Below, one piece after another: positions 57,864 through 64,000 of a stretch of 64,000 bases of DNA (within the stretch, counting starts at the first letter, position 1; each line of letters starts with the position of its first letter). Position numbers and translations under genes: made by a program. The DNA comes from Austwickia chelonae (GTDB lineage Bacteria; Actinomycetota; Actinomycetes; Actinomycetales; Dermatophilaceae), in the NCBI RefSeq assembly GCF_003391095.1, contig NZ_CP031447.1:3472001-3536000 (forward strand), read 5' to 3'. The notes beneath the pieces were generated by a model. That model ran no database searches. It was not told where the DNA came from and saw only the letters and a list, made by a program, of their open reading frames with translations.

Positions 57864-59312
57864 ATGCAGGCCCCGACGGAGAGCGAGGCCACACGCGTCT
57901 CGCCTGACGGGAACCTCGACCGCACACTGCGACCGCTCCCGCCCTTCCGCAACCGCTACCAGCCAGTCATCGGCGCAGGCGTCATCATCGTCGCCTTCCT
58001 CCTCGGACTACTGGCCAAGAAACCCGAGATCTTCGCCCTGTACATGGGCACCGGACTCGCCCTCGGCTACATCCTCACCCGTAGCCGATTCGGTTTCGCC
58101 GGTGGCGTCAAACGGATCTACATCACCGGCGAAGGAAGCCTTTCCAAAGCGCTCCTGCTCACCTTCGCCATCGCCGCCGTCGTCACCGCAGGCATCCACT
58201 GGGCCGCAGTACAGGACGGTGCCGTCGCCGCCTGGAACGCCGGACGCGGCGCCAAGGTCATCCCCGGAACGCAGGTCATCCTCGAGATCGGCCTCCCCCT
58301 CGTCCTGGGTGGCGTCATCTTCGGCGCCGGGATGATCATGGCCGGCGGTTGCGCCTCCGGAACCCTCGCCGACCTCGGCGAAGGGGCTGTACGTGTCCTC
58401 TTCTCCCTCCCCTTCTTCATCCTCGGCTCCGTCCCCGGACACTGGCTGCGTGCCGTGATGACCGAAAGCCCCATCGGCACTGGCGTCCGCGTCTACCTGC
58501 CGGACCATCTCGGCTACTCCGGAGCAGTGATCGCCACCCTCCTCGGCCTGATGGGTCTGTGGGTCCTCGTCCGACGCTACGAGCAGTACCGCAAACGTGA
58601 GGGGTACTACCAGGTCGAGGAATGGGATGCCGGCGAAAGGTACGTCCCCCAGGAAGACACCGGGAAACCCTTCCGTTTCTTCAGCCCCCGGACCTACCAC
58701 CACTTGATGGTCACTCGATGGGACTTCCGCACCGGCGGCATCCTGCTGGCCTTCATGTTCCTCTTCATCCTGATCACGACCAAGAAGTCATGGGGTGTGA
58801 CCAGCGCCTTCACCGTATGGGCCGTGGCCTTCCTCGATCTCTTCGGCATCCAGATCACCCATCCTTCATTCGCCTCGATCAATACCTCCGTGGCCGGGGG
58901 CCTGCTGAACCACAGCGGGTCCGTGCGCGACGTCGGCATCATCTTCGGCTCCGCTTGTGCCTTGCTCCTCGCCGGACGATTCCGCCTCGACACCAAGTTC
59001 TCCACGGTGGACGCCTTCACCTACGCCGTCGGCGGGCTCTTCATGGGCGTCGGCGCACGCCTCGCCGGCGGCTGCAACATCGGTGCCCTGTTCTCCGGTA
59101 TCGGCAACCTCTCCCTGTCCGGATGGGTCTTCGGCGTCGCCCTGTTCACCGGCGGCATCCTCGCCCTGAAGTACTTCCACGGCCGAATCAACCTGGTCGG
59201 ACCGGAACGCCACACCCAACCCCCCAACTACCCGCCCGTCCCGGCCTCCGCGGCCGGCGAAGAGACCAGCGGCGCGAAAGACGTGCCCGCTTCGAAAGGA
59301 ACCAGCGCATGA
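57864..59312 (+). CDS. YeeE/YedE-family sulfur-compound transporter
   Basis: 482 aa, two homologous membrane halves. Each carries a conserved Cys loop: GAGMIMAGGCASGTLADLGE and VGARLAGGCNIGALFSGIG. In family members (TsuA) these Cys pass thiosulfate through the pore. A soluble linker (about residues 240-275) separates the halves. The start at 57864 is set by AAGGAGAT. First gene of a three-gene operon; the next product handles disulfide and sulfane sulfur, supporting thiosulfate or persulfide uptake. Confidence 0.87.
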   Translation: MQAPTESEATRVSPDGNLDRTLRPLPPFRNRYQPVIGAGVIIVAFLLGLLAKKPEIFALYMGTGLALGYILTRSRFGFAGGVKRIYITGEGSLSKALLLTFAIAAVVTAGIHWAAVQDGAVAAWNAGRGAKVIPGTQVILEIGLPLVLGGVIFGAGMIMAGGCASGTLADLGEGAVRVLFSLPFFILGSVPGHWLRAVMTESPIGTGVRVYLPDHLGYSGAVIATLLGLMGLWVLVRRYEQYRKREGYYQVEEWDAGERYVPQEDTGKPFRFFSPRTYHHLMVTRWDFRTGGILLAFMFLFILITTKKSWGVTSAFTVWAVAFLDLFGIQITHPSFASINTSVAGGLLNHSGSVRDVGIIFGSACALLLAGRFRLDTKFSTVDAFTYAVGGLFMGVGARLAGGCNIGALFSGIGNLSLSGWVFGVALFTGGILALKYFHGRINLVGPERHTQPPNYPPVPASAAGEETSGAKDVPASKGTSA

Positions 59313-60997
59313 GCAAGAAGATCGTCGTCGTCGGCGGAGTCGCCGGAGGCATGTCCTTCGCCGCCCGGTGCCGACGGCTCGACCCGACCGCCGAGATCGT
59401 CGTCTTCGAACGCGGCCGCGATGTCTCCTTCTCCAACTGCGCGTTACCCTTCCACCTGTCCGGCATCGTCGAAGAAGCATCCAGCCTGGTCCTGGTCACC
59501 CCGGAGACCTTCCGGCTGAGGTACAACCTCGAGGTGCGCCCTCGCCACGAAGTCGTCTCCATCGACCGTGAGAACAAGACGGTGACCGTCCGCAAGGTCG
59601 ACGAGGGCACCGAGTTCGAGGAGTCGTACGACGTCCTGTGCCTGTCCCCCGGCGCGAACCCGATCATTCCCGACATCCCCGGCAAGGACGCCGACAATGT
59701 CCACGTCGTCCGCAATGTCGTCGACATCGAACGGCTGAAGCCGGCCTGCGACGCCGCCGAAGAGATCGCGGTCATCGGCGGCGGATTCATCGGCCTCGAA
59801 GTGATGGAGAACCTGCGGCTGGCAGGCAAGAAGGTCACCCTCGTCGAAGCCGCCGACCAGGTCATGCTCCGGCTCGACGCCGACATCGTCCAGCCACTGC
59901 ACCGCGAGATCCACGACCAAGGCGTGACCCTCGCCCTCGGGGACGCGGTCGCCGCCATCGACGGGGACACCATCACCCTGGCCTCCGGACGCACCGTGAC
60001 CGCACAGACGATCGTGATGGCCATCGGCGTCACCCCGGAAACCACCCTCGCCCGCGGCGCAGGCCTCGAGATCGGCACCACCGGCGGCATCAAGGTCGAC
60101 CACAACTACCGCACCAGCGACCCCTCGATCTACGCCGTCGGCGACGCCGTCGAAGAATTCGGCCGACTCACCGGCAAACCGATGCGCCTGGCCCTGGCCG
60201 GACCTGCTCAACGTCAGGCCCGCGCCGCCGCCGACCACGTGAACGGCCGGTTCAACCGCCGCACCGGCGTGCTCGGCTCCAGCGTCCTGCAGGTCTTCGA
60301 CCTGACCGCGGCCTCCACCGGCCTCAACGAAGCCGAATGCGCCGCCCAAGAGCTGAACTTCGACTCGATCTACTACATCAACGCCGAGAAGGTCGGGCTC
60401 ATGCCGACCTCCACCCCGTTGCACCTCAAGCTGATCTACGAAGTACCCACCGGACGCGTCCTCGGCGCACAGGCCGTCGGAAAACACGGCGTGGACAAGA
60501 GGATCGACGTCGTCGCGGCCCTGCTCATGCAGGGCATCACCGTCCACGACCTCGCCGAACTGGAGCTGTGCTACTCCCCGCTCTACAGCACCGCGAAAGA
60601 CATCCTCAACATGGCCGGGCTGGTCGCCACCAACCAGCTCAACGGCGAGATCCGGCAGGTCAAGCACCGGGACATCCGTCGCCTCATCGACGAAGGCGCC
60701 ACCATCATCGACGTCCGTGAACCCGACGAATACGACCTCGGCCACATCAGAGGAGCGTTGAACATCCCGTTCAGCCAGTTCCGCAACCGTTTGGACGAGA
60801 TCCCCACCGACCAGCCGGTGTACCTGCACTGCCGGATCGGACACCGCTCGTACTACGTGACCCGCGAGCTCAACCAGACCGGGTTCCCCGAAGCCGTCAA
60901 CGTGAACGGTGCCTTCCTCGGGCTGAGCAACTTCGAGTACTTCCACGACGTGATGGACCAGCGCGAGCGAGTGGTGACCGATTACAACTTCAGTTGA
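59309..60997 (+). CDS. CoA-disulfide reductase-type flavoprotein fused to rhodanese
   Basis: 562 aa. FAD domain VVVGGVAGGMSFAARCRRLD, the active-site Cys in SFSNCALPFHLSG (Cys 44), NAD domain IAVIGGGFIGLEVMENLRLA, dimerisation domain, then a C-terminal rhodanese (about 460-562) with active loop HCRIGHRSYYV (Cys about 508). This architecture matches CoADR-Rhd/NADH persulfide reductases that reduce CoA disulfide, polysulfide or persulfide. ATGA overlap with the transporter couples uptake to reduction. Cytoplasmic. Confidence 0.9.
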   Translation: MSKKIVVVGGVAGGMSFAARCRRLDPTAEIVVFERGRDVSFSNCALPFHLSGIVEEASSLVLVTPETFRLRYNLEVRPRHEVVSIDRENKTVTVRKVDEGTEFEESYDVLCLSPGANPIIPDIPGKDADNVHVVRNVVDIERLKPACDAAEEIAVIGGGFIGLEVMENLRLAGKKVTLVEAADQVMLRLDADIVQPLHREIHDQGVTLALGDAVAAIDGDTITLASGRTVTAQTIVMAIGVTPETTLARGAGLEIGTTGGIKVDHNYRTSDPSIYAVGDAVEEFGRLTGKPMRLALAGPAQRQARAAADHVNGRFNRRTGVLGSSVLQVFDLTAASTGLNEAECAAQELNFDSIYYINAEKVGLMPTSTPLHLKLIYEVPTGRVLGAQAVGKHGVDKRIDVVAALLMQGITVHDLAELELCYSPLYSTAKDILNMAGLVATNQLNGEIRQVKHRDIRRLIDEGATIIDVREPDEYDLGHIRGALNIPFSQFRNRLDEIPTDQPVYLHCRIGHRSYYVTRELNQTGFPEAVNVNGAFLGLSNFEYFHDVMDQRERVVTDYNFS

Positions 60998-61034
60998 GAC
61001 AAGGCCAGCGCCTGCCGAAGCGACCTCACATCGG

Positions 61035-62381
61035 CTGACACGGATCGACGTCATCGCTCTGGTGGTGGGCGCGATCATCGGCTGGGGTTCGTTCACCCTG
61101 CCGGGATCGCGCTTCCTCCAGACCTCCGGGGTTGTCGACACGGCGATCGGGTTGGCCATCGGCGCCGTGCTGATGGTGTTCATCCAGACCGGCTACCACG
61201 TGATGATGCTGCGCCACGGCGACGAAGGTGGCGAGTTCAGTTACGCGTACAAGCATCTCGGGCCGGTAGTCGGTTTCGCGGTCGGTTGGTCGCTGCTGCT
61301 GGCCTACATCAGCCTGGTCGGACTGAACGGGACGGCCTTCGTGCTGGTCCTCAAACGGGTCTTCGGTGAGGCGGTCTCGGTCGGATATCTCTACTCGGTG
61401 GCCGGTTACCCGGTGTACGTCTCCGATGTGGCGATCGCCAGCGCGGTCATGGTGCTCTTCGCCTGGTTGAACATCAGGGGTCTGCGGGGAAGCGCTCGCG
61501 TCCAGAACGTCCTCGTGTTGGGGCTGGTCGCCAATGTCGCGGTCGTTTTCGCCCTGATGTTCTTCCTGGTGGATCTGGGGCCGTTCGCCCAGAGTTACCT
61601 GGCTGGCTGGTCGATCTCGTGGGGGCGGGTGGGGAGTGTGGTCGCCATCGTCCCTTTCCTGTTCGTCGGTTTCGACGTGATCCCGCAGGTCTCGCGGGAT
61701 CTGGGGTTCGCGCCAGGGGCTGCGAGCCGGTTCGCGGTTCTCGGCATCGTCCTGGGTGCGTCGTTGTATGCCGCGCTCAACACGTTGACCGGGATGGTCT
61801 TCTCCCCGGATCAGGTGGGTTCGGTGACCTGGCCGACGGGTGCCGCGGTGCAGTCCGTCTTGGGGCCGGTCGGTCTGGGCGCGTTGATCCTGGCTCTGGC
61901 CGGTGCCGTGATGGGGGGCATCAATGCGTTCATGTTGTCCTCCGGCAAGTTGGCGGCTTCGTTGGCCAACCATCGTTTCCTGCCGTCAGGTTTCCTTCGC
62001 CGCAACCAGGCGGGCGTTCACGACCGGGCGGTGCTCCTGGCCTTGGGGATCGGGTTGATCGCTCCTTGGGCGGGGCGTGAAGTCGTCAACTATGTCGTCA
62101 ACATGTGTTCGGTGCTGGCCGGGGTGGCCTATCTGTCGACCTGTCTGATCTCGACCAGGGTGGGCCATGGTGGAGAGCGGTCGCAGGCGGTCGTCGGGGT
62201 GCTGGCCTCGCTGGCTTTCCTGCTGTTGCTGCTGGTTCCGGGGTCGCCGGGTCAATTGGGGACGACCGAGTTCGTCGCCCTGGGTGTGTGGATGGCGATC
62301 GGTGTGGTCGTCTACGTGATGCGTCGACCGCAGATCGGGTTGGGTCCGTTCGACGGGGGTGAGTGCGAAGCAGCTCAGTAG
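61035..62381 (+). CDS. APC-family amino acid permease with no standard start at the expected position
   Basis: About 440-449 aa, 12 helices. IDVIALVVGAIIGWGSFTLPG is helix 1 of an APC transporter; GGEFSYAYKHLGPVVGFAVG and FVGFDVIPQVSRDLG are also characteristic. The first GTG (61062) falls inside helix 1. Between the in-frame stop at 60975 and that GTG there is no ATG, GTG or TTG; a CTG at 61035 would give the expected N-terminus. Third gene of the sulfur operon, so a sulfur amino acid or derivative is a reasonable cargo guess. Confidence 0.78.
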   Translation: MTRIDVIALVVGAIIGWGSFTLPGSRFLQTSGVVDTAIGLAIGAVLMVFIQTGYHVMMLRHGDEGGEFSYAYKHLGPVVGFAVGWSLLLAYISLVGLNGTAFVLVLKRVFGEAVSVGYLYSVAGYPVYVSDVAIASAVMVLFAWLNIRGLRGSARVQNVLVLGLVANVAVVFALMFFLVDLGPFAQSYLAGWSISWGRVGSVVAIVPFLFVGFDVIPQVSRDLGFAPGAASRFAVLGIVLGASLYAALNTLTGMVFSPDQVGSVTWPTGAAVQSVLGPVGLGALILALAGAVMGGINAFMLSSGKLAASLANHRFLPSGFLRRNQAGVHDRAVLLALGIGLIAPWAGREVVNYVVNMCSVLAGVAYLSTCLISTRVGHGGERSQAVVGVLASLAFLLLLLVPGSPGQLGTTEFVALGVWMAIGVVVYVMRRPQIGLGPFDGGECEAAQ

Positions 62382-62535
62382 GGTGCAGTGAGCAGGTCGG
62401 CAGGTGCTGCCTGCGCAGGGTACGGCGGAGGATCTCGGTCCGGCTGAAAAGGTGATGCCTCGTCTCACGTCCGGCACCCTGTGAGCCGATCTCGATATCA
62501 TGCAAGCTCCGGGTGGGCGGCTGGGTAAGGAGATC

Positions 62536-62883
62536 ATGGTGTCGTTGGATCTTGAACTTCGTCTAGGTGATCAGCGTGCCGCAGCTGAGAGGGTGCTCGT
62601 GTCGGCTGCCGAAGTGCAGCGGGTATTGGCGAACACCGCCGACGCCGTCCAGGCCGCCTCCTCCGGATTCACGGGGCACGCCGCCGACGTGCTGAACACC
62701 GAGCTGGGCACATGGTTCAAAGCAGCGTCGGGCATCCTGCCGGCGTTGCAGGAGTATGCCCAAGCACTCGCGGACGTGGATTCCTCGGCGGGGCAGAACG
62801 AGTCCGATGCCGTGTCGGGATTGGCCTCGTCTGCGGGCGGGGGTGTCGGCGCGCCAGGGACTTCAATGTTGAGGATGGACTGA
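62536..62883 (+). CDS. WXG100-like small protein 1 (T7SS-associated)
   Basis: 115 aa, two amphipathic helices with a break around SSGFTGHAADVLNTELGTWF, resembling the WXG100 hairpin though the exact W-x-G triplet is not present. AAGGAGATC precedes the ATG; the next codon GTG could also start. No signal peptide. First of at least four consecutive genes of this kind, with the next gene starting on its stop codon (TGATG). Confidence 0.7.
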   Translation: MVSLDLELRLGDQRAAAERVLVSAAEVQRVLANTADAVQAASSGFTGHAADVLNTELGTWFKAASGILPALQEYAQALADVDSSAGQNESDAVSGLASSAGGGVGAPGTSMLRMD

Positions 62884-63218
62884 TGGCGTCGTCGCAGTCG
62901 GGGGGCGACGGCGGCGGGGGCACCGGTCGCAGACTGGTCGTACACGTGGCCTCACTGGACGCCCTCGAGAATGCGTTGAAGACCGCCGAGCGCGACCTCA
63001 CGGCGGAGATCGAAGAGATGCGCTCCGCCGTACGCAACCGTATCGCGAGGTGGGGGGCCTCGACGGCGTCCCGCCAGGCACATGACGACTTCGACCGACG
63101 ATTCGCGCGGGCGACGGAGGGCTTGGCAGCCTCTGCGGCCGAACTGAAGCGGGCGGTGGCCGACCTCCGTGAGCTGGCACATTCCGCCGAGGTGCGCGCC
63201 GTGGCGATCATCGACTGA
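62883..63218 (+). CDS. WXG100-like small protein 2 (T7SS-associated)
   Basis: 111 aa. Gly/Ser-rich N-terminus, then helix 1 (ALENALKTAERDLTAEIEEM), the turn RNRIARWGAS with a W-G pair, and helix 2 (FARATEGLAASAAELKRAVA). Start overlaps the previous stop by one base. Probably an export partner or chaperone of the downstream large substrate. Confidence 0.7.
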   Translation: MASSQSGGDGGGGTGRRLVVHVASLDALENALKTAERDLTAEIEEMRSAVRNRIARWGASTASRQAHDDFDRRFARATEGLAASAAELKRAVADLRELAHSAEVRAVAIID

Positions 63219-63250
63219 CCGGGCATTGACGAGAGAAGGGGTGTATCCGG

Positions 63251-63580
63251 ATGCCGTCGTACGACTTCGAGGTGGATCTGCAGGCATTGGGTGATGCTGC
63301 GGACAAGTTGGGCCAGGTGCTGACAAGGTTCCAGGACACGGACGTCTGTGATGTGGCTCCGACCGAGGCGGATGTGGCCCACGAGGTGGCCTGGGGCGGG
63401 ATCAGCGAGTTCGTTGACCGGTGGCAGCTGGGGATCGATGCATTGCGGGAAGACACCGAGGAGTTGTCGGCGGTGTTGAACAAGGTCGCGGCCGAGTATG
63501 TGTCGTTCGAGCGTCGTGGTGCGGAGCGGGTCGGAGGCATAGCAGCGAATCTGCCCGCGGTCCCCCGTCCGGGGGCCTGA
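63251..63580 (+). CDS. WXG100/EspC-like small protein 3 (T7SS-associated)
   Basis: 109 aa. Helical hairpin: DLQALGDAADKLGQVLTRFQ, loop with EVAWGGISEFVDRWQLG, then DTEELSAVLNKVAAEYVSFE. The W-G-G turn and YxxxE-like ending (YVSFE) resemble the YxxxD/E secretion signal of ESX substrates. A purine-rich site (GAGAAGGGG) precedes the ATG. Confidence 0.68.
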   Translation: MPSYDFEVDLQALGDAADKLGQVLTRFQDTDVCDVAPTEADVAHEVAWGGISEFVDRWQLGIDALREDTEELSAVLNKVAAEYVSFERRGAERVGGIAANLPAVPRPGA

Positions 63581-63613
63581 CGAGCAAGTCGACGCACCAG
63601 CGACGTAGGAGGA

Positions 63614-64000
63614 ATGCGGGATGGGGAACAGGTGAACTTCCGGATCGACGGCAATCCGAACGGGATCCGCGCCAGGGCGTCGGAATTGCGCTCGCAGGCG
63701 AGCGTGTTCGACCGGATCGCCGTCGATCTGTCGATCGTGGCCACCGATGGGTGGACCGGAAGGGCGGCGGACCGTTTCCGTGAGAAGTTCACTGTGGAGC
63801 CGCAGCGTTGGCGCGATGCCGCGGACGGTTTCCGCCGTGGCGCGTCCGCAGCTGAGGTGTATGCGGACGCGTTGGCCCAGGCACAGTCCACGGCTGCCGC
63901 CTGCACCAGCGAATATGCCCGCGGCGATGAGGTGACCCGTCAGGCGCAGACGTCCTATCAGGCCGATGTGAAGGCCGGCCAGGTCAAGAAGGCCGAGTGG
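63614..64000 (+). CDS. N-terminus of a large T7SS-signal protein, probable polymorphic toxin (cut by window end)
   Basis: Open frame of at least 129 codons running off the right edge. ATG at 63614 has AGGAGG almost touching it; GTG at 63632 (VNFRIDGNP) is an alternative. The visible part has the actinobacterial T7SS-signal pattern: RASELRSQASVFDRIAVDLS, TDGWTGRAADRFREKF (W-x-G turn), PQRWRDAADGFRRGASAAEV and YADALAQAQSTAAACTSEYA. In such genes the C-terminus, not visible here, is commonly a toxin or nuclease domain with an immunity gene after it. Toxin identity cannot be stated. Confidence 0.7.
   Translation, partial: MRDGEQVNFRIDGNPNGIRARASELRSQASVFDRIAVDLSIVATDGWTGRAADRFREKFTVEPQRWRDAADGFRRGASAAEVYADALAQAQSTAAACTSEYARGDEVTRQAQTSYQADVKAGQVKKAEW

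Noticed and set aside
59444-61183. 579-codon minus-strand frame opposite the CoA-disulfide reductase fusion
   Set aside because: Composition (Asp/Gly/Val-rich) is typical of an antisense shadow, and the plus-strand gene has both active-site motifs.

Overview
The window is high-GC actinobacterial DNA. Evidence for this: an S-(hydroxymethyl)mycothiol dehydrogenase (mycothiol is actinobacterial), DtxR/IdeR-type iron boxes, WXG100-like type VII secretion proteins, frequent GTG starts with ATGA/GTGA gene overlaps, and an rRNA operon without a spacer tRNA. A Micrococcales-type lineage is likely, but I cannot name the genus by reading alone. I see no insertion sequence, prophage, CRISPR array or tRNA gene.

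Layout. 1-6.4 kb: the start of a gene leaving the left edge, lipoprotein Cu/Zn superoxide dismutase, a mycothiol-dependent formaldehyde detoxification pair with a divergent regulator, an unassigned fold-type-II PLP enzyme, adenosine deaminase. 6.5-10.5 kb: iron-boxed ferric-siderophore ABC importer. 10.7-14.4 kb: secreted M1 aminopeptidase and Tat-exported metallophosphoesterase. 14.5-24 kb: a five-gene operon (amino-acid dehydrogenase, fused 2-oxoacid dehydrogenase E1, FAD amine oxidase, ALDH7, glutaryl-CoA dehydrogenase-like) with a divergent LysR, together resembling lysine/pipecolate breakdown to crotonyl-CoA, then a TRIC-type membrane protein. 24-31.5 kb: TetR-MMPL efflux pair, small 4-TM protein, PAS sensor, sugar transporter. 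32.5-36 kb: 2,3-dihydroxybenzoate genes (isochorismatase, isochorismate synthase, dehydrogenase) plus a phosphopantetheinyl transferase, under three iron boxes. 36-39.6 kb: Xi-class GST-like reductase, pirin, secreted HNH nuclease.

40-45.2 kb: complete rrn operon on the minus strand (16S-23S-5S) with terminator, 23S processing stalk and an AT-rich promoter region containing a perfect palindrome. 46-54 kb: two more FecCD-type ABC importers flanking an OPT-family transporter. 54-57.5 kb: ornithine-cyclodeaminase-family enzyme with an MHS transporter, and an SDR. 57.8-62.4 kb: sulfur operon (YeeE/YedE transporter, CoA-disulfide reductase-rhodanese fusion, APC permease). 62.5 kb to the right edge: three small WXG100-like proteins followed by the N-terminus of a larger protein with a T7SS-signal-like domain, probably a polymorphic-toxin or ESX substrate locus cut by the window end.

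Two themes dominate: iron acquisition (three importers, partial catecholate synthesis, several iron boxes) and thiol/sulfur chemistry (mycothiol enzymes, sulfane-sulfur operon). The loci most worth following up are the truncated T7SS locus, the lysine-type operon and the split siderophore cassette. Start codons were moved from the longest open frame where a Shine-Dalgarno sequence or a stop-start overlap decided the matter.
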